Shown here piece by piece: positions 27,657-36,043 of a stretch of 43,702 bases of DNA. The stretch is taken from the NCBI GenBank assembly GCA_004297445.1, contig SCUK01000010.1, positions 1 through 43,702 of the forward strand. Direction: 5' to 3'. Every line of letters starts with the position of its first letter. Position 1 is the stretch's first letter. The position numbers and the translations under genes were made by a program. The DNA is from Anaerolineae bacterium. GTDB taxonomy: Bacteria > Chloroflexota > Anaerolineae > Anaerolineales > UBA11579. Under the pieces are notes generated by a model, which saw only the letters and a list, made by a program, of their open reading frames with translations, had not been told where the DNA came from and did no database searches.

Positions 27657-27814
27657 GATGACGTTCAGGCCCAGAAATACTAACGCGAAACGGATATATA
27701 CGATATCGCACCACACTCACAGTCTCCTTCAAGTACCACACGCAGGACTGAGGGTCGGCCGCGCAACTCCAGCTTCGGGATATTGCGCGGAGGCGTTTAT
27801 GGATTCGCCAGGCG

Positions 27815-28735
27815 CTAAGCTTGAGAAATGGATGCAGTCAGTTGACCCGCCAGCCTATTTGCCAGGCGCTGAAGGCCCCAATAACTGCGAAACTCCCACC
27901 GATGGGCCCATAACGTCTGTGCCCGAAAGGCAATGGGCAGTTGCGAAGAGTGGGCAACAGACGGCAGCCTCTCTCGCACGTATCGAACCAGGCTGACATC
28001 GCCCGGCTCGATACCAACATCCGCGCTGAGGAACCCTGGGTATCCCGACCCGCCAAGCGCCCACAGCCAGGCAGCCCACTCCTGCCGCTTGGCCCGTCCT
28101 GCCAGTGCGCGGAACGTACTGATCACCGTGATTCTGGCGCGCCGCTCGCGCCAAATACCGCTCATTAAGCGATCGTCTTCGTAGAACGACTCGCCCAGTT
28201 CGAGATGGAATCGAGCCCCGTCCATGAAGGCCGTCTGGATCATCGATCGAGAACGCATGGAGGAGGCCACCACAAAGGCCATCGCCCACGCGCCTCTCGC
28301 CGCCCGCATGATTTCCCGGGCCAACCGCCATCCCACGAGCCCGCCGAGCGCGTAGGTCTCTCGCTCGGCCGGCCCCAGCGGCAATAGGTCAACCTGGGGA
28401 AACCCGTCAATGGGGTAAACGGATTCCTGGAGCTCGGTTGCACTCATCGTCCCCGCAGCCAGGCTGCGCGACAATGCCTGAAATGCGGCGTCCCTGGCGG
28501 GGTACGGCCATCCCCTAGCCTCACCCAGATCTCCGGAAAGATCGATGACCAGAACGCGTCCGTCATTCATTCTCTCGGAAACAAGACCGGCGAGATCCAG
28601 AACGAAACCATTGACTTTGGATACCCAAGCGCCCGGGTGGACCGTAACGACCTGCACATGCCTGTCAGAGTACGGCCTATCCCTGTCGCCCTGGACAATT
28701 GCGCTTGAGTCAATCACAGAGTATATTGTACGCAT
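27815..28735 (-). CDS. ParA/MinD-like protein with abnormal P-loop
   Basis: A protein of 306 residues. The ATG at 28735 has no clear ribosome binding site. The N-terminal pattern follows ParA/CpaE-type ATPases: strand VQVVTV, then a glycine-containing loop, helix, then RVLVIDLSGDLGEARGWP at about 60-77 in the place of the Walker A' and switch region, and VDLLPLGPAER at about 115-125. The loop reads PGAWVSKV at 34-41 where an active enzyme has KGGxGKT/S, so ATP binding may be lost or altered. The C-terminal 150 residues are not recognised. It diverges from the gene at 28757, the start codons being 21 bases apart. The ParA assignment is by eye and tentative. Confidence 0.6.
   Translation of the reverse strand: MRTIYSVIDSSAIVQGDRDRPYSDRHVQVVTVHPGAWVSKVNGFVLDLAGLVSERMNDGRVLVIDLSGDLGEARGWPYPARDAAFQALSRSLAAGTMSATELQESVYPIDGFPQVDLLPLGPAERETYALGGLVGWRLAREIMRAARGAWAMAFVVASSMRSRSMIQTAFMDGARFHLELGESFYEDDRLMSGIWRERRARITVISTFRALAGRAKRQEWAAWLWALGGSGYPGFLSADVGIEPGDVSLVRYVRERLPSVAHSSQLPIAFRAQTLWAHRWEFRSYWGLQRLANRLAGQLTASISQA
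28699..28727 (+). promoter_or_regulatory. Promoter candidate for the gene at 28757
   Basis: TTGCGC at 28699-28704 and TATATT at 28722-28727 with a 17-base spacer. Transcription would start near 28735 and give a short leader with the GGGAG ribosome site. The promoter lies inside the first codons of the divergent gene. Confidence 0.45.
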
Positions 28736-28756
28736 ATTCCGGTACAGGGAGATGAA

Positions 28757-30268
28757 TTGAGTCCATCAACCGACAGCGCCAAGCGCAAAAAAATGGAGTT
28801 GCTGCTCGACTCGATTCGAAACCGTTCGAATCCCGAACAAACGGAACTGGGAGCGATTTTGTCGGGCGCCACAGAGTTCCGGGCTTCCGTGGGGTTGCGG
28901 AGCCCCGCCAGCGCGGACACGCTCCGAGCGCTGATCGAAATCCATCTGCTGGGTTCCCTCGGGAGGGTGGATCAGGATCGCCCGCATGCAGGAGGCGAAC
29001 TTGACACCCTTGTCGGCCTGATGGTCGTTCACCTGCGCACGTTTATCGACCAGCCGGTTCGGAGGACCGAGCCAACCTTCTACGAGCGGAGAGAACGCGG
29101 GGTCGTGTATGTCCTGCGCCGGCAGGGCAAAGGAGTCCAGAGTCGCCCTGTGATCCTCGCCAAATGGTATTTCAGTTTTCGCGACGTCGTCTCTCTGGCC
29201 AGGGAGGGCGAAGATCAGGTGTTCCTGGATTATCTGAAAGCGTGCGGACAAAACCCAAAATTGGCCAGCGAGTTCGATCGGGTGTTTTCGGTGGGTGACC
29301 GGGCCCGTGAAGGGCAGCCCGCGGACATTTTTAGCGGCGCGATTGTTGCGCAGGGCCACGAGTCCGTCAGGAGGCAGAACAACTTTCGGCTGGCGCTCCT
29401 GGCTGGCGAGATCGAGCGCATCGGCGCGGAGGGCACGTCTGGCCTGGCGCAGATTCAGCCGGTGGCAACCGATGAATCCTCCGAGCCTCCGCCTTCCAGT
29501 CCAAGCGAGAATCGTCAGGTCGTTGATGCGCCCCGGTCCCACCCGGTGGATTCTCCTTCCCAACCTATCGAGCACACTCTGGCGCCACCACCTGCCCCTA
29601 GCATGGTTCATGCAGAGGCACCCGTCCCACCCGCCGTGCATGAGTCCCCCAATCCACCCGCCGATCCTTCTGGCCTGGAAGCAACCGCCCCCCTGGGTCC
29701 ACCACCGGCGATTCAGGTCGAACCTTCACCCGGTGAAAATTCGAAATACCCCATTGCACCAACTCCGCTTCAGGAGATCCTCGAGCGGGCGAGCAGGGTT
29801 TTCGACCTCCTCGGTACGGTCGTGAACCACAACCTGACGCCGGCACACCGGGAGGCGGCGCTGCAATCGTTTTCCGGCTTCCTGGACGCCGTGGAGCAGA
29901 CCCGTTCGCTCGAACTGCCGCCGATGGCCCCTCGGCACGCACAAGCCCTTCTCCAGCAGATTAATCCAAGTAGCAACCAGCCGTTACTGGTCCAGGGTCC
30001 GGACGGCCGATTTGCCCTTAAGGATGTGGAAGTGGCTGCACTCTTCGTCGCGCGCGACGTCACGGGTTTCGATGCACAGAAGATGGCGAAGCTCTGGGAA
30101 CTGGCCCAGGCAGCCTTTTTCAACCAGGGACGAGAACCCATCCCATTCCTGATGATGCTTTTCGCCGGCGAACGCCTTGAGTTCTATGATCGCCCCCGCG
30201 ACGAACCTCTGCCCCAGACGAGTGTGGCCGTGCTGCACAATCCCCCAAGGATTGGGCAGTACCCCTAA
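28757..30268 (+). CDS. Island protein of unknown family with Pro-rich linker
   Basis: A protein of 503 residues. It appears to start at a TTG at 28757 with GGGAG just upstream; an ATG 12 codons later (28793) is the alternative. Residues about 1-235 form a globular, charged N-terminal part (FYERRERGVVYVLRRQG, AKWYFSFRDVVSLA). Residues about 240-337 are a Pro/Ser-rich linker. Residues about 338-490 form a second folded part (LLGTVVNHNLTPAHREAALQ, LFVARDVTGFDAQKMAKLW). I recognise no family or catalytic motif and no membrane segment. A two-domain adaptor or DNA-binding partner of the divergent ParA-like protein is conceivable. It converges with the gene at 30373. Confidence 0.75.
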   Translation: MSPSTDSAKRKKMELLLDSIRNRSNPEQTELGAILSGATEFRASVGLRSPASADTLRALIEIHLLGSLGRVDQDRPHAGGELDTLVGLMVVHLRTFIDQPVRRTEPTFYERRERGVVYVLRRQGKGVQSRPVILAKWYFSFRDVVSLAREGEDQVFLDYLKACGQNPKLASEFDRVFSVGDRAREGQPADIFSGAIVAQGHESVRRQNNFRLALLAGEIERIGAEGTSGLAQIQPVATDESSEPPPSSPSENRQVVDAPRSHPVDSPSQPIEHTLAPPPAPSMVHAEAPVPPAVHESPNPPADPSGLEATAPLGPPPAIQVEPSPGENSKYPIAPTPLQEILERASRVFDLLGTVVNHNLTPAHREAALQSFSGFLDAVEQTRSLELPPMAPRHAQALLQQINPSSNQPLLVQGPDGRFALKDVEVAALFVARDVTGFDAQKMAKLWELAQAAFFNQGREPIPFLMMLFAGERLEFYDRPRDEPLPQTSVAVLHNPPRIGQYP

Positions 30269-30372
30269 ATCGATATCCGTTGCAGGACAAAATCGATACC
30301 TCTGCCGAAAACCGCTGAGGATGTCGGGAATTTCAATCGCCTGACCCACCCAGGTCGCCAGGGCAATTCCCA

Positions 30373-32121
30373 TTACTGCCCTCCCCGGAGGGCCTCGACC
30401 CATCCATCCAAAGCGCCAGCAAAAGTCAGTCCCTCACGCGGTCCATCCAGACAGAACACATCATAGATGGCAACCCGACTGGACCAGACCTTCGATTCGT
30501 TCCGCAACAGATCCTCAAGTGTTGTGAGGAAGAAATGCGTCCGGGGAGAATAGTATTGTTCCTTGAAGAGCGACCGGATCTTCCTCCCAATCAGGTCCAT
30601 TCGAGCGGCTGATTCTGTCCCGGCGTCGATGACATAAAGGACCGGCCCGAGCAGGCATGGGCGCCTGGCGGCAAACGGCATCTGCATGTACTTCCTGAGC
30701 TGGCCTTCCAGATCCTTGCCGTTTCGGGTGCCACGGTCCACCTCCAGATACAGCGAAAAATCTCGATTGTTCCGCATCATCCTGATAATCGAGTCCGGTT
30801 CAATCACAACCTGTTTGATCGCCGACCGCGACCGGGCAAACTGGATATCTTCACAGGTAAAGCGCGTACGAAGGTACATCCAGGCACGCGGCCGGGCAGA
30901 AAAACCCAGCAGCCGGGCAACACGTCGGGTTGATTCCAGATGGGCGCCCTGGCTTTCGAAAAAGGATAGTTGATTTGTTTTTCCAAGGCACTTTTGCAGA
31001 TCCTTTACGGGTTTCCCTTCGACTGCAGCCAGGACATCCAGGCCTGCATCCGACAAAACATAGCGGTCTTTGGCACGCGGGATCAATTGGAGCCAGCCCG
31101 CATCCCAAACCCGCTTGAATCGAGCGCCAAACTCACGATCAAACTTTTCACTCTTCCGTTCATTCCGAACAAGTTCCCGGTATTCCATCGATTTCCATCC
31201 CGGGAAACGGGCAATCAGATCCAACAGATACATATCCGGTCGGTTCGCCTCCACGAACTGCCCACAGGCTTTCGCCTCGGATTTGTCTGAGCGGCGAAGG
31301 TGGTCGCGAACGGTCATGGAGTGTCGATAAGGCGTTAGTCGTACCTCAAAGTCGAAATTACTCCTGGGCATCACCGCCGGGGGAAGGGCACCCACCTTGG
31401 CGACGTGCCCCCAAGGGTCGGGCCGATTGCAGATTTCGCGGTCAGCGATCCAATCCTTTGGATGATCTTGAGGAATGGCAATTGATACCACTCGGTCGGC
31501 AAATGAAAAGATGGAACGAAAATACAGCCCGAGCTCGGGGAACATATCAGAGACGGCGACGATCGTGATCTCCAGCGGAAGTTTCGACAGCATTGGATCT
31601 TCAACGATAGCCTTGAGCCACCCTTCCACCGCGCCGCGGATATCCTCTGCGGTATCCAGATAAGAGGCGAAGTACAACAGCTTTAGGTGCCCGCCGATCT
31701 TCTCGTCGCGAAAACACATCAATGCCGACGCAAACCTTGTTGAGCGCTTGGGTCGCCAGGGAGAGATCATCCACTCCGCCACTCCTGATTCCAGATAAGG
31801 CGCGAGGAAGTATCGAAAGATGGACAGCCTGAAATGGCTCATCGCCACAGCTTGCGAAATGGTCAGTGGATCCCGGTAGCGGCCGATCCATTTGCTCGCG
31901 CCAAGCTTCGATAGGACATAGAGGCAAGGCGACCAGGATCCGCAGACATAGCTCAACGGAATCGTAATCCGCTCAAACTCCATGCGTTTGAGAATCTGGC
32001 TGATCGTCGTATCCGAATATCCCGTCGCGGACTGCAGAAACCACGCGCTTGCGCCCGGGTTGAAATGCACCTCCTGTGAAATCCGCGCAATCGCATTCAA
32101 ACGTCTTGAGTTGTGCAACAT
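30373..32121 (-). CDS. Replication-relaxation-like protein (winged helix plus C-terminal domain)
   Basis: A protein of 582 residues. GAGGTGA four bases before the ATG at 32121 supports the start. The N-terminus (IARISQEV … GYSDTTISQILKRM) looks like a winged helix-turn-helix. The C-terminal part has IEPDSIIRM (441-443 EPD) followed by LYLEVDRGTR (460-465) and LRKYMQM. This spacing is the hallmark of the replication-relaxation family (Pfam Replic_Relax), found on plasmids and integrative elements. The E-P-D … E-x-D pattern also recalls the PD-(D/E)xK fold, but I cannot show nuclease activity. It is the best candidate for the element's replication or mobilisation function. It faces away from the int/xis genes. 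Confidence 0.65.
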   Translation of the reverse strand: MLHNSRRLNAIARISQEVHFNPGASAWFLQSATGYSDTTISQILKRMEFERITIPLSYVCGSWSPCLYVLSKLGASKWIGRYRDPLTISQAVAMSHFRLSIFRYFLAPYLESGVAEWMISPWRPKRSTRFASALMCFRDEKIGGHLKLLYFASYLDTAEDIRGAVEGWLKAIVEDPMLSKLPLEITIVAVSDMFPELGLYFRSIFSFADRVVSIAIPQDHPKDWIADREICNRPDPWGHVAKVGALPPAVMPRSNFDFEVRLTPYRHSMTVRDHLRRSDKSEAKACGQFVEANRPDMYLLDLIARFPGWKSMEYRELVRNERKSEKFDREFGARFKRVWDAGWLQLIPRAKDRYVLSDAGLDVLAAVEGKPVKDLQKCLGKTNQLSFFESQGAHLESTRRVARLLGFSARPRAWMYLRTRFTCEDIQFARSRSAIKQVVIEPDSIIRMMRNNRDFSLYLEVDRGTRNGKDLEGQLRKYMQMPFAARRPCLLGPVLYVIDAGTESAARMDLIGRKIRSLFKEQYYSPRTHFFLTTLEDLLRNESKVWSSRVAIYDVFCLDGPREGLTFAGALDGWVEALRGGQ

Positions 32122-32731
32122 AGTTCACCTCGCTGAAAAAGAAGTTGGAATGGGCCGGATAAAACCGGGAAGAAAAAGATGGAGAACAGAAAAGAGAATG
32201 AATTAAGAAATACATTGAGATGGATGATTAGATAACCAAAGCCAAGTAAAAAGATAGAAGATCCTGAATTCGAAATATGTACACAGGTTGGAGAGAAGTG
32301 AAAGTCTGAACTACAGTGTGGTAATAAGTGGTGAGTAGATGAAAAACTATTAATAGTCCGCTTGCGCGCCGGGGTGAGGTTTTCCTCATCGTTCCCCGGT
32401 ATCTTCAATACAGTCTGCATGCCTTTGGAATCAGCGCATTTTGCACCTCGCCCCCCAAGCCATAAGCCAGGGAGTAGAGGCCCGGCAACGGAAGTTCTTG
32501 GGGAGGGAAATAGCCTAGTCCGCTCGGAAGCATCCACCCACGCGAAGGCTGAGAAACCCAGGCAGAACGCCAACAAACCCGGCATCCCAGTCTGCCTTGA
32601 AACTGCCCTCCGTAGAATGATCGGGGGGTCAGGATCGATTTCTCTGTGCGAACAAACACAACCTTTCGATGCTTTTGCCATATGGAGATGATAAACATCC
32701 CCCGCCATTTGGCTGGCACAAACACGACAAC
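32122..32731. other. Long intergenic region, left half purine-rich
   Basis: About 610 bases upstream of the replication-relaxation-like gene. The plus strand from 32140 to 32350 is strongly biased to A and G and clearly poorer in GC than the neighbourhood. Long open frames on either strand here lack motifs and ribosome sites. It probably carries the promoter of the minus-strand gene and could be part of an origin or transfer site. Confidence 0.5.
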
Positions 32732-32824
32732 TTTCGCGGGTACTTTCGCGGAACGAAGGAATCGGCTGGCGAACCCGCATTAACAAGGCTCTTCGCAAAA
32801 GTCCCCGCGAAATTTCCCGCGAAA
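32732..32824. repeat. Four-copy repeat TTTCGCGG, two direct pairs facing each other
   Basis: TTTCGCGG occurs at 32732-32739 and 32744-32751, a period of exactly 12 bases. Its inverse CCGCGAAA occurs at 32805-32812 and 32817-32824, again with period 12. The two pairs face each other across about 53 bases. Such spacing puts binding sites close to one helical turn apart. Candidates are excisionase or integrase arm sites, or iterons of a replication protein. It lies about 125 bases upstream of the excisionase-like gene. Confidence 0.65.
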
Positions 32825-32947
32825 CTGCGTCAAACAGACCTGAGTAAGCCTAAACTCTCGAAAACCAACGAACAGGCAAGATGAGCATGAAACTAACATT
32901 CGAAGTAATCCGAGTCTATGAACCATCCAATGAGAAAGGAGTGCCCC

Positions 32948-33157
32948 ATGACCAATCAACTCTCCCTTTCGAATAGCGGAGAACCGCTGCTCAAGGCCCA
33001 AGACGTGGCCGAGCTCCTCAACATCAGCAAGGCGTTCGCCTACCTGCTCATTCAGCGCGGCGAACTGCGCAGTGTGGCCATCGGCGCGGCCCGGCGCGTC
33101 CGACCGCAAGACCTGGAACGGTTTATTGAAGGCAACCTCACGCCGGTTGAGGAATAG
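32948..33157 (+). CDS. xis: Excisionase-like helix-turn-helix protein
   Basis: A protein of 69 residues. AAAGGAG six bases before the ATG at 32948 decides the start over upstream ATGs. The core LLKAQDVAELLNISKAFAYL followed by a short wing and RRVRPQDLERFIEG is the MerR-like excisionase/HTH_17 fold. Such proteins bend DNA and steer integrases toward excision, or regulate the element. It lies 121 bases upstream of the integrase gene, with a long palindrome between them. Confidence 0.85.
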   Translation: MTNQLSLSNSGEPLLKAQDVAELLNISKAFAYLLIQRGELRSVAIGAARRVRPQDLERFIEGNLTPVEE

Positions 33158-33199
33158 TGCAGAAGTTTTATTCGGCTCTCTACCCCATGGGTGTTAGAA

Positions 33200-33217
33200 T
33201 CCAGGCGATCGCCTGGA
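33200..33217. promoter_or_regulatory. Perfect 18-base palindrome between xis and int
   Basis: TCCAGGCGATCGCCTGGA is self-complementary over its whole length with a central GCGATCGC. It stands 43 bases after the xis stop and 61 bases before the integrase start. No T-run follows it, so an operator that controls int is as likely as a terminator. Confidence 0.5.
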
Positions 33218-33278
33218 ACTTTAACAATTGGATAGAGTACCGAGTCGCCTTTCCATATCCCCAACCGGAGGTATGAAA

Positions 33279-34439
33279 ATGGCGAAACGCAGAGGAAATC
33301 TCGAGGGCAGCATCTACGAACGCAGCAATGGCCGCTGGCTTGCGCAAGTACGCATTCAGGGCAAGCGAATCTCAAAAAACTTTGAGACCCAAAAAGAATG
33401 CCGTAACTGGGTCAAGCAAATGCAAGCCCAAATCGAAACAGGACTTTCCTGGGAGTCCGTCAAGCTTACTCTTGGCGAGTACTTAAACAGATGGTTGAAA
33501 GATATCGAGGGGTCAGTACGACCAAAGACACGCTTCCAATATATCGGAATTGTGAACAATCATCTGATCCCACAATTGGGAAAAATTAAATTGGGGGACC
33601 TCCAGCCTCACCAGGTGCAACAGCTTTACAACTCACTCAGAGAACAAGGCCATAGTCAACGCAATGTACAGCTTATTCATAGTGTCTTGCATAGAGCGCT
33701 AAAGGTTGCCTCGAAGCAGGGCCTCATCGGTCGCAATCCCGCGAGTGCCGTTGCCTTACCCAAGATCTCCACAAAAGAAATGAAAGTGTTGGATGACAAT
33801 CAGGCCAGGCAAATGATGATCGCTGCTGCGGGCCATCGCTATGAAGCGCTTTTGCACCTGGCAGTCACAACCGGAATGCGCATGGGAGAATTGCTGGGCT
33901 TGAAGTGGACAGACTTGGATTGGGCATCTGGTATTTTGACGGTGCATCGTCAAGTACAACGACTTCCTGGAAAAGGTTTTGTTTTCCCGGAACCCAAGAC
34001 AAAAGCCGGTCGCAGAATGATTGAGTTGGGCCCAAACACAATCCGGCTCCTGGGAGAGCATCGCAACCAACAAGAACTGGAAAGTAAAAGACCGTCCTGG
34101 CAGGAAAACGGTTTAATCTTTCCTTCCAATAAGGGCACTCCGGCGGACCAACGCAACCTGAACCGCATCTTCAAAGAATTGCTGAAGCATGCTGGCTTGC
34201 CAGAAATCCGCTTCCATGACTTACGGCACACCGCCGCAACGCTGATGCTTCTCAATGGCATTCCACTCATGGTCGTTTCACGAAGACTGGGGCATTCAAA
34301 ACCGAGCGTGACGTTGGACATCTATGGTCACTATTTGCCCGGAATGCAGAAGGAAGCCGCAACTCTTATGGATGAGCTTGTGACGCCAATTTCAGCCAAA
34401 TGGCAGCAGATTGGCAGCAGCAACCCCAAAGTGCGTTAG
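33279..34439 (+). CDS. int: Tyrosine recombinase (integrase)
   Basis: A protein of 386 residues. GGAGG seven bases before the ATG at 33279 supports this start; an ATG at 33273 is too close to the site. The N-terminus (GSIYERSNGRWLAQVRIQGK) is an AP2-like arm-binding domain, residues about 60-150 the core-binding SAM-like domain, and about 165-370 the catalytic domain. All active residues are visible: Arg201 (TGMRMGELLGLKW), the Lys of KTKAG, His313 and Arg316 (HDLRH), His339 and Tyr349 (IYGHY). It should cut and join att sites and looks active. It ends 62 bases from the 3' end of tRNA-Lys, the usual place for an integrase that uses a tRNA gene as target. Confidence 0.95.
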   Translation: MAKRRGNLEGSIYERSNGRWLAQVRIQGKRISKNFETQKECRNWVKQMQAQIETGLSWESVKLTLGEYLNRWLKDIEGSVRPKTRFQYIGIVNNHLIPQLGKIKLGDLQPHQVQQLYNSLREQGHSQRNVQLIHSVLHRALKVASKQGLIGRNPASAVALPKISTKEMKVLDDNQARQMMIAAAGHRYEALLHLAVTTGMRMGELLGLKWTDLDWASGILTVHRQVQRLPGKGFVFPEPKTKAGRRMIELGPNTIRLLGEHRNQQELESKRPSWQENGLIFPSNKGTPADQRNLNRIFKELLKHAGLPEIRFHDLRHTAATLMLLNGIPLMVVSRRLGHSKPSVTLDIYGHYLPGMQKEAATLMDELVTPISAKWQQIGSSNPKVR

Positions 34440-34459
34440 TCAATGCTTAATTAAACGGC

Positions 34460-34496
34460 AGATGTGGCGGTGGATAAAGCTCCAACCGCCACATCT
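34460..34496. terminator. Bidirectional hairpin between int and tRNA-Lys
   Basis: AGATGTGGCGGT at 34460-34471 pairs perfectly with ACCGCCACATCT at 34485-34496 across a 13-base loop. It lies between the convergent integrase and tRNA genes, so it can stop transcripts from both sides. T-runs are short. Confidence 0.7.
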
Positions 34497-34500
34497 AGTG

Positions 34501-34573
<73 letters not shown>

Positions 34574-34591
34574 GGTCATTAAGCATCGGGG

Positions 34592-34619
34592 ATTATACCC
34601 AAAAGGAACCGCATGTCAA
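34592..34619 (-). promoter_or_regulatory. Consensus promoter of tRNA-Lys
   Basis: On the minus strand TTGACA (34619-34614) and TATAAT (34597-34592), both perfect, are 16 bases apart. The -10 box ends 18 bases before the mature 5' end of the tRNA. Confidence 0.85.
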
Positions 34620-34703
34620 CCGGATGGCGTGCAGCGGTCCCGAATGATATACTGTCCGGTTGAATCCGGCACTCCGCCAAGATACCTGGAGAACTATTCT
34701 TCT

Positions 34704-36032
34704 ATGTCCCTCGCAGTCACCACCCCACCATTCGTATCCGGCGCGCTGCCCCTTGTGGGCCACGCGCTTGAGTTTATGAGCCGCCAGGATATCCTGTTGC
34801 GCCGCGGCTATGCCGAACACGGGCAAGTCTTTGCATTGCGCATGTTCAATAATCCCGTTGCAGTACTCACCGGCCCCGAAAACCAGAAGTATTTCTTCAC
34901 CATGACGGACAAAACGCTGGACATGGAGAAGCCTTATGCGTTCCTGGCGGCCATCTTCGGCAAGGTTGCATTCCTTGGGCCAACAGAGACTTACACCAAT
35001 CAGCGGCCAGTCTTGCATGCGCTGTTTGGTCGCGAGCAGATGGCGCGCTACTTACCTGAAATCCAGACCGCCGTGCAGGAGTGGCTGGACCGGCTGGGCG
35101 AAGCGGGTGAGATGGAGTTGACGGGGGAGATGATTCGGCTGGTGCAGGAAGTTGCGGGGCGTTGTTTCCTGGGCCGGGAGGTGCACGAACGCCTGGGGCC
35201 GTCCTTCTGGCGTGATTACACCACGCTGGGCAAAGCGCTGGACCCGATCCTGCCGCCCCATCTGCCGCTGCCCAAGTTCATCCGCCGCGACCGCGCCAAG
35301 GCGCGCATCCGGGGCGCGCTGGCACCCATCATTGCTGAGCGGCGCGCGGCCGCCCAACCGCCGCAGGATGGGTTTCAACTGCTGCTGGACCATCCACAGA
35401 AGGACGGCAGCCCACTGGCGGACGAGGTGGTGGATTCGATGATTATGGCGCTGATGTTTGCCGGGCATGAGACCACCGCCGGGCAAGCCGCCTGGAGCGT
35501 CATCCACTTGCTGCAGAATCCCGAGTATCTGGGCAAGGTAAAAAACGAACTAAATGCGAACGTGAAACCCGGCGAAGCGATTGACCATGTAAAGTTGCGC
35601 GAGATGGAATACACCCGCCTGGCATTGGAGGAAACAAGCCGCGTGGCTCCCTCCACCGAGACGTTGTTCCGCGCCGCTAAAGAGGACATCCAGCTGGCGG
35701 GTTACACCATCCCGCGCGGCTGGCTGGTTCAGACGGCCACCGCGGTGGGGCACTATTTACCAGATCAGTTCAGCGATGCCGAGACCTATGACCCGCTGCG
35801 ATATTCTGAGGACCGGAACGAAGGGCGGCAGGCGTTCGCCAACATCACGTTCGGAGGGGGCATCCACAAGTGCGCCGGAATGAACTTCGCCAACGCCGAG
35901 ATGGCAATCATCCTCGCCCTGATGTTCAGCCAGTTTGAGCTGGAATTGCTGACGAAGGAACCCCGCGTGGCGCGCGGGTTGGGCGCCAGCCGGCCGACGA
36001 AAACGTGGGTGCGGTACAAACGCAAACAATGA
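34704..36032 (+). CDS. Cytochrome P450
   Basis: A protein of 442 residues, soluble-type length. The ATG at 34704 has a distant GGAG upstream; a longer frame from 34629 lacks sense. All P450 hallmarks are present: the oxygen-binding helix MFAGHETTAGQAAW, the ExxR motif in EETSR, and the heme loop FGGGIHKCAGMNF with Cys390 as thiolate ligand. The general look, with PPFVSGALPLVGHALEF and LFRRD-like RRDRAK, recalls CYP51/CYP120-like enzymes. Substrate and redox partner are unknown and no ferredoxin gene is adjacent. It needs heme b from the operon at 7797-20196. It converges with the EF-G-like gene. Confidence 0.95.
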   Translation: MSLAVTTPPFVSGALPLVGHALEFMSRQDILLRRGYAEHGQVFALRMFNNPVAVLTGPENQKYFFTMTDKTLDMEKPYAFLAAIFGKVAFLGPTETYTNQRPVLHALFGREQMARYLPEIQTAVQEWLDRLGEAGEMELTGEMIRLVQEVAGRCFLGREVHERLGPSFWRDYTTLGKALDPILPPHLPLPKFIRRDRAKARIRGALAPIIAERRAAAQPPQDGFQLLLDHPQKDGSPLADEVVDSMIMALMFAGHETTAGQAAWSVIHLLQNPEYLGKVKNELNANVKPGEAIDHVKLREMEYTRLALEETSRVAPSTETLFRAAKEDIQLAGYTIPRGWLVQTATAVGHYLPDQFSDAETYDPLRYSEDRNEGRQAFANITFGGGIHKCAGMNFANAEMAIILALMFSQFELELLTKEPRVARGLGASRPTKTWVRYKRKQ

Positions 36033-36043
36033 ATTAAGGAAAA

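Noticed and set aside
26500-27800. A second copy of the tRNA-Lys 3' end as the far att site
   Set aside because: I scanned this region by eye for TGACCCGCATAGGACTCGAA and found no convincing match. The outer boundary of the island remains unknown.
32097-32798. A 233-codon minus-strand open frame upstream of the replication-relaxation-like gene
   Set aside because: It overlaps that gene's start, crosses the repeat array, has no ribosome site and no motif.
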